A DNA stretch of 64,000 nucleotides from Isoperla grammatica (Eukaryota > Arthropoda > Insecta > Plecoptera > Perlodidae), in the NCBI GenBank assembly GCA_945910005.1, contig OX246744.1, positions 40,498,774 through 40,562,773 of the forward strand, given 5' to 3'. Shown here piece after piece: positions 10,599 through 21,757 of the stretch. The notes under the pieces are model-generated. The model saw nothing but the letters and a program-made list of their open reading frames with translations, did no database searches and was not told the DNA's origin. Position numbers and translations under genes: made by a program. The first letter of the stretch is position 1, and the number at the start of each line of letters is the position of its first letter.

Positions 10599-11108
10599 AG
10601 GTCGGTGCACAATTGCCCGGTAACGATAACTGTAACTATAACGATAACGATAAAACGGTAACGGGAAGGCATTCGATGCACAATTGCCCGTTAAGCAGAC
10701 GCTCGGCTATTTGCTAATACTTTTAACAGGCCGTGGACGCTTGATTCTGATTGGTCCCGGTAACGTACAGATGGGAACGGTAACGTTAAGTTAAAACTTG
10801 GCGAACTTTCCGTTACCGGGCCCGGTAAAGGTGCGTTCACAATCTTTACTAGTACTATGGTTTAATGATTAAGACCAAGATAAACCTTAGTCACAGCCAA
10901 TCAGAGCGCAGTATTCTCCCTCCTAGCCAATGAAAGAAGCCTGTGGCTTAGTTTTAATCATTAAACCATAGTACTAGTAAAGATTGTGAATGCACCTTAA
11001 CGGGAATCTCTTATTGTGCATCGTATCGTAATTTAACATGAAATCGAAGTTCATTCCCGTTATCGTTATCGTTACAGTTATCGTTACCGGGCTATTGTGC
11101 ACCGACCT
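10599..11108. mobile_element. PIF/Harbinger-like MITE (outer) with TAA duplication
   Basis: A 510-bp element with inverted termini AGGTCGGTGCACAATTGCCC / its complement, followed by GATAACTGTAAC and ATAACGATAACG subterminal repeats. It is flanked by direct TAA (10596-10598 and 11109-11111), the TWA-type target of PIF/Harbinger elements. A second element is inserted in it at 10829. No transposase. Confidence 0.88.
10829..10997. mobile_element. Nested MITE with TAA duplication
   Basis: A 169-bp near-palindrome with arms beginning AGGTGCGTTCACAATCTTTA that pair with the right end over about 45 bases. It is flanked by TAA (10826-10828 and 10998-11000). It sits inside the MITE at 10599-11108, and its termini (AGGTGCGTTCACAAT) resemble the host's (AGGTCGGTGCACAAT). 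One family member has therefore inserted into a related one. Confidence 0.88.
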
Positions 11109-11270
11109 TAAGAGTTTGTACGTCGAGCCTTTAGCTGCACTAAAAGTCTGGGCGTAGGCCTAGGCTTATGCCCAGGACCGTTGTGTTTGAAAGAGTTAGG
11201 GCCTAGACCTAGGCCTACGCCTTTGCACGTCGTGTGGCTAGGCTAGGCCTAGATCTAGGTAGGCCTAGGC

Positions 11271-12503
11271 CAGTGTTGGGGCGAGAACTTTTAAAAAGAA
11301 CGCGTTCCCGAGAACGCGTTCTTTTTTTGTGAACTTTCCAACGAACTTACTCTTTTTTCAAATGAGTGAACTTGAACTTTCAAAAGTTCTTTTTGAGAAC
11401 GAACTTTTCAATTTTAGAAAGGTCTTTTGAAAGTTCATTCTGTTCGATGATTGAGCATCTGTCAACGCGCCGTCGAGGAACACGCGAATCGTTTTCGGTT
11501 CTCCTTCAGCTGATTTTAAAAAGCTACCGGCCACCATTCATGGAGTAGAATTACATTCAAGTCTGGCCGTTCGAACTCTACCCACCACAAGATGTTAGAT
11601 CACTCGGTCGAGATAAGTGGGTCTGCAAAGTGCAAGTGCCCAAATACCAGAAGTAATGCGACACGATAATTGGGCGGGAGGAAACGACTCTACGTGGAAC
11701 TCCATTCACTAATCAAAACGCAAGATTGAAACATTTCTAGAGCCAGTGTAAATTCTTAAGAGGAACAGATTTCTCGGTTGACTAATGGATTTGTTGTTAT
11801 AGGGTGTTTGTGTCACAATTCTACTACCGTTTCACTTTATCCTAAAATATGGTGTTATTGATCATCAAATCAATCATCATCAATCATCAAATGATCAATC
11901 AACACATCAATAATAAAATACATAACAATTATTATCAACAATTTTTACCAACTAAAGGGGCCTACTAGTCTTTGTAAAATAAAACAATAATAGGACGGGC
12001 TTAGCCCTGGTAGTTTTAGTGAAGAACAGCACTTTTGTACATACATATACATACAATTTCACTAATCGCTATCACTATCACTAATTAATCGATACACTAA
12101 TCGCTATTTTCACATGTCTGTAATAATATAAACTGAAACAACAATACAATTAACCTTCCTTGAAGTTCTTTAGTTTTTTATTTCTACAATGGTAGGCGCC
12201 TATAGCCCTACATCAGACACCTAATGGTTAATGCCAGCATTCAATATCTTACCTTAACATGCATGTTTTTCTTCCTATTTAAGCCATACAAGGCAATCGA
12301 TTATTCGCATGACTGTTAATACAATGTGGTGACACTTTTTCACAAAAGAACTTTTAAAAGAACTTAGTTCATATTTTAGACGAACTTGAACTTTTCAAAA
12401 TTTTAGGTTTTGAAAAGAACTTGAACTTTATTAAAGTTCATTATTTGAGCTGTGAACTGAACTTTTAGAAAGTTCATTTAAAAAAAGAACTGCCCCAACA
12501 CTG
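11271..12503. mobile_element. hAT-like non-autonomous element
   Basis: A 1233-bp element with termini CAGTGTTGGGGC and its complement, and a perfect 8-bp duplication GCCTAGGC (11263-11270 and 12504-12511), both typical of hAT transposons. Subterminal regions are dense in GAACTTTT / AAAAGTTC words in both orientations, plausible transposase-binding repeats. A palindrome AGAACGCGTTCCCGAGAACG lies near 11300. The interior holds no transposase frame. Confidence 0.92.
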
Positions 12504-12511
12504 GCCTAGGC

Positions 12512-13170
12512 CTAGACTAGCTTAGCCTAGGCCTAGGCCAAAGATATTAATATATTCCTTACGGCATTGGCCTAGGGCTAGGACGCCAAGACAACACGCG
12601 TGACAAAATAGCCTAGCTTAGGCCTAGGCCTAGCGTTATTAATCTATCGCAAAACTACTCACATTCAGATGTTACTATTACCTGAAAGAAACTTACAGCA
12701 TAAAACCAAGGCAAATATTCAGCTAAAGTCCAAACCACCAAGAGACGATCAAACAGAGAGGAAGAGCGTCTTCTCCAGTCTAGAAATGTAGGTTATAGAA
12801 ATGCATTTGCAACAGCTGATGAGCGGAACTTCGGAAGCCGAACAACGCCTGTGAAAAGGGCTCCAATATTTGTTACAACCAACCCGGCAATCATGTCGGT
12901 AAAATAGTCGTACTACCAACATTGTAATGGCCTCCACGGGTAGTGGCGCGCAGAGCGGCAGAGTTCGGAACTTTTTTCGACCTATCGAATCTTCTCTACG
13001 CAATCGACTGTTCCTACGTTTCGCGAGATTTGAAAGAAGGGAAGTTGCTTAGGGTGTACCTTTGTCCCGCTTTTTCGAAAATTCAAAAACACAAATTTTG
13101 GATTTTCCAAACTTCACGCGTACTATTTCACATCCCTTTCTTTATTAATGTATGGGGTGGAATAACTTCA
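12512..13170. other. Intergenic; weak open frame only
   Basis: Begins with TAGGCCTA-rich sequence, then mixed sequence. A 127-residue frame (12943-13326, plus strand) starting MARRAAEFGTFFDL has no recognisable domain and runs into the inverted-repeat element at 13171. It is probably not a gene. Confidence 0.4.
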
Positions 13171-13352
13171 TCAAGACGGATGCACACGACTAAACTGAGT
13201 TGGCCAACTCGATTAGACCAACTTCGTCAAAAACAACCTTACCTGTCGAGTATTACTTTGAGTTTTATTAAGGGTTTTAGAAATCCTATCATGCAATGCT
13301 ATTTTGAAATAAGTTGGGCAACTTAGATCAGACGTGTGCACCCGTCTATAGG
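13171..13352. mobile_element. Short inverted-repeat element (MITE-like)
   Basis: The left arm AGACGGATGCACACGACTAA, continuing to GAGTTGGCCAACT, pairs with the right end (CGTGTGCACCCGTCT and AGTTGGGCAACTTAG). It is about 180 bp and non-coding. No convincing TSD was found. Confidence 0.7.
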
Positions 13353-13698
13353 TAATATATCTTAAGAAGTTGTTAAAATTAATGTTGACTCGCTTTGTCC
13401 GGAACGAATGCGGCCGTTGAGCGTGTGTTTCCCGTAATGAGGAGTGACGAGAAAAATCGGCAAGATCGATCCACAATAAAACAATAAAATCTATGATGAT
13501 TCTAAAAACTCACAGGTTGACGATTACTGGTCACCCATGTCTTAATTAATATCTATTAGTATTTTGATCATAGAAGAGTAGCAGTGTACTTACATGTAAA
13601 TGCTATTTTGCATGACAAGATAAAATATTCAAGACTTAAAAGGGGGAACTGTTTCCCTTCCTTGCTTCTATGGACCGCAAGCCATTGATTCTCATGCT

Positions 13699-13982
13699 AA
13701 CCGATAGAGTTGGCTCAGCGGTAAGACGCGAGACTCTAATTCGGGAGGTCGCCGGTTCGATTCCGGCCACCGGCAGTCCTGACTGAAGGTTTTATCCGAG
13801 GTTTTCCTCAGTCGTAAAAGTGAATGCTGGGATTGAGTCATACTATCAGCCCTGGGACAATCCTTCCCAACTATCCAAACACCTTAATAACCTAGTTAGT
13901 CACATGAAGAGGGGCATCATCATCAGGTAAAGCTGGTGTGCACCCTAGAACGGGTATTCCTACAAAAATTATTATTATTATT
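13699..13982 (+). mobile_element. tRNA-derived SINE with 11-bp target duplication
   Basis: The 5' head has an A box (TGGCTCAGCGG, 13711-13721) and a B box (GGTTCGATTCC, 13754-13764) at tRNA spacing. A conserved-looking body follows (GAGGTTTTCCTCAGTCG), then an (ATT)n tail. Direct repeats ATTCTCATGCT at 13688-13698 and 13983-13993 mark LINE-dependent retroposition. The intact boxes and perfect duplication suggest a fairly recent copy. Confidence 0.93.
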
Positions 13983-14167
13983 ATTCTCATGCTTGAGACA
14001 TGAACAGGCTGTGCAAAGAAGGATGGAAGCCTATAAATCCGTGCATAGCCGTAGCAAAAAAGTGGTTTAAAGCATTATTACGTACTATTTGAAGCATGCA
14101 CCTTACTAAATTGGAAAGATACAATGATAGCTAACATAAACAGTGAGGTTTGTAGACATTTTGTTAG

Positions 14168-14370
14168 GTGGCTCGTTGGTCCAGTGGTTAGCATCCCTGC
14201 TTCCAATGCAGAAGGTCCCGGGTTCAGATCCCGCTTCAGGCAGAAGTTTTTTAACTTCTAATGTGGATTCAATTCCATTACTTCTTGGCTCAAGAATAAG
14301 TAAACGGTGACTTTGGAGCCGTCCTAGCAACGAACACTCAATAAATTCAAAGTTGTTCTGAATCGGCCTT
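14168..14370 (+). mobile_element. Second tRNA-derived SINE-like sequence
   Basis: An A box (TGGTCCAGTGG, 14177-14187) and a B box variant (GGTTCAGATCC, 14221-14231) flank an anticodon-arm-like hairpin (CTGC TTCCAAT GCAG). The acceptor stem does not form, so this is not a functional tRNA gene. The right end, near an AATAAATTC stretch, is uncertain and no TSD was identified. Confidence 0.6.
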
Positions 14371-14476
14371 GTTGATCCTGGCATTTGTCCGCAGGTGTTC
14401 GCCCTTGGTGTTCGCACAGTGGAATCACTGATTCATATGTTTCGTAGTTGAAATATCGATCTTTGATTTGTTATCG

Positions 14477-14930
14477 CCCAGGAATTATAGATTAAATTTG
14501 GGTCAAACCTTGAAAAAAATAATGTAAAGCTGAAAATTTGCAAATAGGTCCTGACAAGGCCGCTTCTTAACATACTCAAAGTCCCCTAAAATCCCATGTG
14601 CGCGTCACCATTTTTTAAGGGTGTAAAGGGTGAAAAATGACAATAATGAGAATTCTATCTTGCTAAAATAAAGTAGAGATGAAAATTTGCACATAAGTTC
14701 TAACGAGGCTGCTTATCAACATACTCAAGTCCCCTTAAGTCCCCTATGTGCGCGTAACCGTTTTAGGGGGGAAGGAGGAAAGGGCGTGAGTGTAAAAATG
14801 GTGTTGCAAACTTAAAAGTGATTTCACTCGTCTCAGATTTGCAAATAGTTTGCTTTTCAAATGTTTTTAAACTTCAAGTTATTTGATATACTACTTGGGT
14901 TTGCCCCCCTTTCGGTTTGCTGTCACGTGC
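14477..14930 (+). repeat. Left long terminal inverted repeat
   Basis: Contains two copies of a unit (about 14513-14645 and 14646-14770) with AAATTTGCA(A/C)ATA, AACATACTCAA and CCCATGTGCGCGT-type words. A more diverged part (GTGATTTCACTCGTCT, TTGATATACTACTTGGG) follows and has its mirror partner at 18895-19060. Confidence 0.8.
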
Positions 14931-16366
14931 AAGAAAGGCGCAAGTTTTAAAAAGCTTTTGTATGGAAGTCAGCGAATTGCCGTATTTACAAACGGAACAG
15001 AATATTAAAAGTGTAATAGAATAATTGTTTCTTCTTTAAAAAAAGTACCAGTGAATGTCTACAGCATTCACTGACAAGACACCGCCAGTCACCACCCCTT
15101 ATTTTGGTGTGGGTGAAGGAGGGGGGGGGGGGGAAGGGGGGGGGGGGGGGTAACGAGGGTAGCCCACTGTTTCACGCTGCGGTGTGTCACTCTCAGCTAG
15201 TATACATGTAAATTTATCCAATTTTATGATGTAGACTGAAAGTGTGGTGCTGTTTAAAGTTGTGCTATGCTTAGTGTCATGTAGTGAATGTACAATGGAT
15301 GTATTTAATTGTTTTTACTGTCACAAATCTGTATCTGTACTGTATCATTTATACTGAATATATTGAATATATACTGTATCAAATGTATCTGTACTGTATC
15401 AAATCTCTTAATGATGGCGAGGTTGTGAGTGTGACAAGGGGCCTAGCGGGCTGAAAGAAACATCTCATTGAAACAGCTTTAGTGTCTATGCTGCTTGGTG
15501 AAACTGATGATATGCAGGGTATGCAAGACGATGTGCGTTCCTTGGCACTAGAAGCAATCCAGGGATGTAAAACTGGGCAGGAGCTTTCCAGCCAGAACAC
15601 TGATCAGCCTACACAACTCCTTACATCACAAGAAGGTGCGTTGCTCAGGCGACTCGAACTGACAAATTATGGACACAGTATCTTGCCATGGTAGAACACA
15701 TTTATTTATTCACACGAGCTGAGAGAACAGGAGACTGGAATTGGTACCTTTACTGTGTAAGAGAGATGTTACCATATTTCCATGCTTCTGGGCACTTCCC
15801 GTATCCAAAATCTGCATATCTGTATACGCACAACAGATGGAGATGATGGAATCTAAAATGCCACATGATGAATTCGTTACGTTTGTTGAGGAAGGAATGT
15901 TCACAATCAGGAGGCCAAGTCTTGAAACCTTGCGAATCAAGTCGCAATGCGAATCAACTCACTGTTTCCAAACCGCATGCGACTTGACTTCTACTAATGT
16001 CGCAGTCTTGAAATTAGGCTTGCGCCTGAAGTCACTTGCGAGATCAAAACTTTGCGGGTTACTGATTTTTTGCGTTATCAAACTCCGCCCACAACATCTC
16101 AATAAATGACCAATGACAAAGCGCGTTACAACTTGCATCTTTCGATCCATCCAATAGTCGAGGCGTGACGACTTGGTTTGTTGTTGTCGCTCTCGCTGTC
16201 ATTGCCGTGCGTGTAAAAAATGTTCTCTAACCTCTAACCACCTCCTCGGCCTCGGGAGAGAAGTTAGTATGAAATGTTAGGTCTAGGGCATGTCTAGGGC
16301 TTTAAGCCTTTTGTACTCTTTATTACGGGGAGAATATTTCACGTAGAAGCTAGGCCTAGGGAAAGC

Positions 16367-16680
16367 ACATTTTCTATGTAGGATCTAGGCGTAGGCCTAG
16401 GCCTAGCTAGGCCTAGGCCATACAAGGATCCGAGTACCGGTAAGCCTATGTTTCATGATTGGAATGCCTCACACACACACATTTTCTATGTAGGATCTAG
16501 GCGTAGGCCTAGGCCTAGCTAGGCCAAGGCCATGCAAGGATCCGAGTAGGCCTATGTTTCATGATTGGAGTGCCTCACATACACACATTTTCTATGTAGG
16601 ATCTAGGCGTAGGCCTAGCTATGCCTAGCTGTAAGCAGCTGTAAGTATCCGAGTAGGCCTATGTTTCATGATTGGAGCCT
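16367..16680. repeat. Three tandem copies of a TAGGCCTA-rich unit of about 105-115 bp
   Basis: Units begin CACATTTTCTATGTAGGATC near 16367, 16482 and 16585. They contain GTAGGCCTAGGCCTAGC and end in TATGTTTCATGATTGGA. They lie inside the Harbinger-like element and probably amplified after its internal deletion. Confidence 0.85.
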
Positions 16681-16826
16681 AAATTTTTAATACATTTCGT
16701 GTCAGATAACGTATTAAATGGATTAATATTTTAATAACGGTGCGGAAACGTTCTTGTATGTTGCTTTCTGCTATTTCGGCCTCTTCAAGATCGGCAATCG
16801 CATTTATTATTGCAACATCCTCCATC
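16670..16826 (-). pseudogene. Fragment resembling a Harbinger transposase N-terminus
   Basis: Reads MEDVAIINAIADLEEAEIAE, then after a frame change NPFNTLSDTKCIKN. I recognise this as the acidic start and the NPFxxLSDxxFIxxFR region at the beginning of PIF/Harbinger-type transposases. The DDE catalytic region is absent, so the element cannot move by itself. The fragment supports the superfamily suggested by the CAG duplication. Confidence 0.55.
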
Positions 16827-18894
16827 TTGCTCCATCTCAAGTCGCAAATAACTGACAACTCGCAACGTAATAGCTCGTGGTTTGAAACGTAAAAAAACTT
16901 GCGAGTTAAGTCACCGCCCGTTTCCCAAATTTGTCTCAAGACTACCGTTTTGATGTTTTTCTTGCGACTTGCGGGAATTTGCGACTTGAAACGGGTGGTG
17001 AGTTGAAACGTGAGTTTCAAGACTTGGCCTCCAGGTTCAGTCATGAATTTTGGGAAGATGTGTGAAGTGATATGGCAATTGAACTGGATCTGATGCTCGC
17101 AATGAAGGTGGTCTTACACATAGCCCCGTGGGCTTTCCGATAGCTCCCTGCCTGTCTCAACATTTGTCATGCCATTGAATCTCTCACTGGAGTTGTTTCG
17201 ACGTCTTCTGAGCAGCATAGAGCTTATAGAGAATCTCATAGAGCTCATAGAGCGTATAGAGAGGTGTCATCGGTGATGCGAGGATAAACTGCGATAGAGT
17301 TTTAGCTGTGGGCACTAATGCTATGAGATGTATGATAGGCACTTTCTATGGTTTTAAACTCTCCAGAAAAAATCGAGTTCTTTCACTGCCAGCTGTTGGG
17401 AAGGCAGTCACCGTTCACGGAGTAGTCATTCCTGTTAATGTGCATCAACTATTCATGCGACTAGTATGGGTTATAAACTCACCAGATAATAACTTGATGG
17501 AGTGTCTTAAATACGAGTTAGTACCCATTCCGCCTGCACTCTTTGACGAGGAGTCGATGCGAAAAATTGCTAAATCGACCCTTCTTCCCTTCTTCAAGTG
17601 TTCAATTCGGCTCCTGTCCACAACACAGCGTTGGAGGGAGCATTAATTGTAATAAATGACGGATAATTGCTCCATTTGATGGTGTGGCCACGACCAGCTA
17701 CTTTCGGGACAGTGGTGGAATCGTATCGTCAATACAAATTCTTAAGTACTACTCGTCTTCTGCCACTGTGTTGTTCAATGGGTACAGCGAGCGCTCAACA
17801 ACTAAAGGTGCTGAACAGAGTCGACGTGCCTCCCGAAGATCGTCAAGCAACATTGCATTGGACAGCAACACCTTTGTTTTAATTGACCAGGCTGACTTCC
17901 CAAGCAACCCGCACAACAAGGCTCGTCTCATCGCTTTACTGTCAAAACGTTTACAAGAAGTTGAGATTACACTGGGACAAGCTGAGGGAGATATGGACAT
18001 ACTAATCGTACACACGGTACAAAAGAGTGTTCTACAGATAAAAATATAGTAGTGGTGTCAACATACACCGTCATCATGCTACTGGCTCACTCTTGTGAAG
18101 AAAGTAATCTCAAGGTGCTACATACTGGAACAAGCACTGTGATAGGCAAAATATATGATGATACGAGATCCAAGGAGAGGTTGGAAACAAAAAAGACAGT
18201 TTACTATTTTCTCATGCCATCACAGGTTCTGATAGTACTTCCGCCATTTATGGAATGTGCAAAAAGGAAGCTTGGAAACTGCTTAAGAAGACAGCACAGC
18301 TGAGAGACTGCGCCGCTGTGTCCAACAACCCATCGGCAATAAACGAGGAAGTTATTAAGACAGGGGTAAAATTTTTCATGAATCTGTATAGCATCGAGTA
18401 GTTTGCCAGCCTGGAATAACTTCGTCACTGTTTATACGCTCGCACGCCAGCCAGGCAAGCAGTGAAAGCCGCTTTTGAACTCGCCTCTCTGCCGCCGACA
18501 AGTGCCGCATGTTCACAACACTTACTGAGGACCTATTTGCAAGTAAGTATTTGCTGTGCAAAAGAAGTATGTATCGAGAAAAAATGTACTTAATATATTG
18601 TGAATTTCATCTAGGTTCCGGAGTGGCGCAACATGAAGGTACTGATGACCCAGAATAAGCTTAACATGTTTTATGTGTCACCTTTACTGAAACAGCAGTT
18701 ATTTCTTGCTGTACAAACCTTTTCAAGGCCGTATCGCATGTTCCTTAACTTGTCACTTCAGCCCTTATTTTCCACGAGAAATCCATGTAAGCTAAAAAGT
18801 AAATTCTAAATATAATGCAAACAACTTACGTAAAGCATAAACAAGTCTTAAAAAGAAAACTGTTTTCCAAGTTTTAGACCAGTATGCTTATTGT

Positions 18895-19365
18895 TAAGGA
18901 AGCAACCCCAAAATTGTCACTTATCCGTTTTGGCCTCAACACACCACTGTCGCCCAAGTAGTATATAAAATAACATGTGAAGTTTGAAAACATCCTTAAA
19001 CCAAACTTTTTAAAAAATTGCAGACGAGTGCTATCACTTTTAAGCCTGACACCCCATTATTTACACTTATGCTCTTTACACCCCTAAAAAATGGTGAGCA
19101 GAACATGGGATTTTAAGGAGATTGGAGTATGTTAATAAGTTGCCTTGTTAGAACGTACGTGCAAGTTATAAGCTCTACATTATTTTTTCCAAGGTAGAAT
19201 TCTCATTATTGTCACTTACCCCTTTTACACCCCTAAAAAACTTGTGACTCGCACATGGGATTTTAAGGGACTTTAAGTATGTTAATAAGCAGCCTTGTTA
19301 AGACCTATGTGCAAATTTTCAGCTCTACATTCATTTTTTCAAGGTAGAATTCTATAATACCCGGG
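18895..19365 (-). repeat. Right long terminal inverted repeat
   Basis: Reverse complement of 14477-14930, with two copies of the 130-bp unit (about 19060-19195 and 19196-19340) recognisable by CCCATTATTTACAC / CCCTTTTACACCCCTAAAAA and GCTCTACATT. Confidence 0.8.
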
Positions 19366-20090
19366 CTTGCAAATACCAGGCCTAGTAAATATATTACAAA
19401 TAAGGTAATGATAGGGCACAACGTATGGCGTTTCACCATAGGAAAGATCACGAGAATTTATAACAGCATCGTTATTCGAGGTTTAAATTTTGTGGTTAAT
19501 TAGCAAACTAGGCGTAATTGTTGATGTAAAAAGAAATCGCATAGCATAGAGGAACACTCATGTTGAGAAAACTTTAAATTTGATCAACTCTTCTTTAAAT
19601 ATATATTTTCGGGTTATCGCAATTAACGAAAAACAAATTCGGTTAAGCTTGCGGATAGGCGATCAGGTTTTGTACACAATTTTTTCTTATAAAAACACCA
19701 AAGTTGCGTTACTAATCATCAATCCCATCAATCACACATCAGTCATCAACAGTTTGTGGTTCAGCCACTTGGATGCACAACTGTTCCCTGTTTCTTCCAA
19801 TAGTCACTGTATAAAAATCACACCTTCACTATTATCTGCATTGTACCGACCCCTCTCTGTTGTCCCATGCTAGGCTGTCTAGCGCTAGGCAACGTGCACT
19901 TCTTATAATGCAGTGAGTGGGGTTCGAGTACGCGTGTCAATTTTTAAGCTCGCAGTTTCCAAAGGAAGTAGGTAAATATGTCAAGTTATAATTATAATAT
20001 CAATATATAATTACATATATCTGCAACCCATGTTAGTTAGAAACTGGATTTTTGCAAAAGTTGTGTATAATAAAATAAAGCCAACTTCAA
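19366..20090. other. AT-rich spacer, no gene recognised
   Basis: A 97-residue open frame at 19580-19873 has no family features. Nothing else stands out between the two large inverted-repeat elements. Confidence 0.5.
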
Positions 20091-20908
20091 ATAGTCCTTT
20101 GCATAACGAGAATGACAATATAAAATTTGTGTCAAAGGATGACATATATCAAATGAAAGCTTAAAACGAGCAATTTTAAGAAAATCATGATATCTCTGGC
20201 AAATCCAGCTTTCTATGTCAAAATCAGGGTCAAAGGTCAAATTTGTAATTTATTTAATAATTTTTTATTAAATAATGAAAAATGTTTGCAAGTTCAAAAA
20301 TACACTTTTAGTAAGGTAAATGTATTATATTTCTTTTAAAAAAAAATTAAATTACACACTTAACCTTTTTGACCTTGAGTGGGGTCAATTTTCTCAAAAT
20401 GGGTATTTTCTAAAATTTTCTTTGATTTATTGCCCAATATTCATTATATCAACGTACTTACTCATAAATACGTAAAAATAAATGGTTCTTATTTTTATCA
20501 CATTGCTTGCACTGTATTCATTTAAAATGGCGGTCAAAGGTCAATAGGTAAGTATCATCAAACAAGGTCTAGTAACTAAAATATTACTTGTGGGTACTCT
20601 ACAGAATTGTAATTGCAATTACAATAACGAATAATAATATGATGTTGTAATCGTAAGAGAATGTAATTATCATTTAACTTATAAACTAATTAAGATTATT
20701 ACTGAATTCTTAATTAATGTCCTCAGACATCAGGGTATTCTTGAATGGGTGTGCTACTGCAACAAAATACATTTTAGAAAAGAGCATGACCATGCTCAGA
20801 TACGTGATATGATAGTATGATATGATATCTGTCTTAGCAGTCACTGTCTGGTCGTCAAATTATCAAAATTTAAGTCAAAATCAATCAAAATTTAAGTTGT
20901 CAGATTAA

Positions 20909-21215
20909 TCATCCCTCTGATTTACTGGAATTCTCATGCTGGGTACCGATATTTGAACAGTCCTTCAGCTTACAAGCGTGTGTACACTTCAGTTGATTGG
21001 TCAAACACTCATAGGTCGGCATCTTGCAAACACGGCAACAGTTACAGGCTAGGAGATCCATAACGGTCAAAGGTGCTGGAGTTCCAATCATCCACTCGTT
21101 GCTCAGATCTCCTTCTGCCGTGGTTTTCTATCCATAGCCGCATGGATCAGGAACATCAGGGTTGACTTCCAAGCAACGTATCTCTGTTTGGTAGATAGCT
21201 TGAAGTCGCAGGATA
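20909..21215 (-). pseudogene. Cysteine-rich (CXC-like) ORF tail, left arm
   Basis: Reads EVNPDVPDPCGYG(stop)KTTAEGDLSNEW, then LLACNCCRVCKMPTYECL and NQLKCTHACKLKDCSN. The spaced CxCxxxC / CxxxCxLxxC pattern resembles the tesmin/TSO1-like tail of uncharacterised transposon-associated invertebrate proteins, probably the same broad family as the decayed ORF at 15482-18660. A TAG replaces the Trp codon still present in the right arm, so this copy is broken. Confidence 0.65.
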
Positions 21216-21439
21216 TTGCTACGTGCCCCACAGCAGAAAATACTCGATGGGGATCGAGTGCCGGCTAGCTGCAGTGGTGGGGGGTGGGTCAGGTTCAGGA
21301 GTACCCTGACGAGAGACGTATATGTGAACTGGTAGGGCTCCACTTGTTTTTTTAAGGGAAGGTGGGAAAAACAAGAAACCATAGAGAGAGGCTGTCACAA
21401 TTGTATATGCTAATAATGATAAGACTAGGTGATAATTAA

Positions 21440-21757
21440 TAATAATGTAATTAATGATAATAATGTTAACATGGATATTAGTAACAATAGATGGAAACGA
21501 CAACAATGATACAAATATAGTGACCAATAAGACTGTATCAGTTATTAATGTTATTGGGTTGGTACCACTGACAAGGCGAATGCCTTACAAAATTAATAAT
21601 TATGTAATTAATGATAATAATCTTAACATGGGTATTAACAACGATAGATGGAAACGATCAACAATGATACATAATATAGTGACCGATAGGACCGTACCAG
21701 GTATAAGTGGTCTCGGGTTGGTACCACTGACAAGGCGAATGCCGTACAAAATTAAAC
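21440..21757. repeat. Two tandem copies of a unit of about 159 bp
   Basis: Both copies contain TAATTAATGATAATAAT(G/C)TT, AGATGGAAACGA, and GGTTGGTACCACTGACAAGG followed by CGAATGCC. The 127-residue frame crossing them is repeat-derived and matches nothing I know. Confidence 0.85.

Larger units (their letters stand above)
15911..17031. mobile_element. Harbinger-like element inserted in the decayed ORF
   Basis: A 1121-bp element with inverted termini GAGGCCAAGTCTTGAAAC and their complement, flanked by direct CAG (15908-15910 and 17032-17034). Removing the element and one CAG joins FTIR to FSHEFWEDV in one frame, which confirms the boundaries. Subterminal TTGCGACTTGAA-type words repeat in both orientations. 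It carries a minus-strand transposase-like fragment (16670-16826) and three copies of a TAGGCCTA-rich repeat. Confidence 0.9.
15482..18660 (+). pseudogene. Decayed transposon-associated ORF (PIN-like/CXC-tailed family)
   Basis: Fragments read in order on the plus strand with stops and frameshifts. 15482-15694 ends LTNYGHSILPW, where a TAG replaces an expected Trp codon. 15715-15910 contains TRAERTGDWNWYLYCVRE and EGMFTIR across a frame change. After an inserted element, 17036-17110 resumes SHEFWEDV(stop)SDMAIE. 17281-17643 has KLSRKNRVLSLPAVGK. 17684-18049 has VLFNGYSERSTTKGAEQ and QADFPSNPHNKARLIALL. 18024-18210 has NIVVVSTYTVIMLLAHSCEE. 18210-18542 has SHAITGSDSTSAIYG and SLPPTSAA. A 72-bp GT-AG intron (18543-18614) precedes VPEWRNMK. 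I recognise this order from long uncharacterised invertebrate proteins with a PIN/XPG-like nuclease-type core and a cysteine-rich tail. That identification is from memory and no function is claimed. Confidence 0.75.
14477..19365. mobile_element. 4.9-kb long-TIR DNA element with decayed ORF
   Basis: Two inverted regions of about 450-470 bp (14477-14930 and 18895-19365) bound this element. The outermost bases are CCCAGGAATTATAGA at the left and the complement of CCCGGGTATTATAGAATTC at the right. Each end carries two tandem copies of a unit of about 130 bp containing GCTGAAAATTTGCA(A/C)ATA, giving four copies in mirror image. The interior holds a broken ORF of an invertebrate transposon-associated family, interrupted by another element. 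No TSD was recognised and the superfamily is unknown to me. The copy is old and inactive. Confidence 0.8.

Noticed and set aside
12943..13326. 127-residue plus-strand gene
   Set aside because: It overlaps an inverted-repeat element, has no recognisable domain and no paralogue in the window.
14168..14245. Functional tRNA gene
   Set aside because: A and B boxes are present but the acceptor stem does not pair, and SINE-like sequence follows. It is treated as a tRNA-derived SINE.
15482..18660. Intact multi-exon host gene
   Set aside because: There are several in-frame stops, frame changes and a 1.1-kb insertion within conserved segments. Only one intron is plausible.
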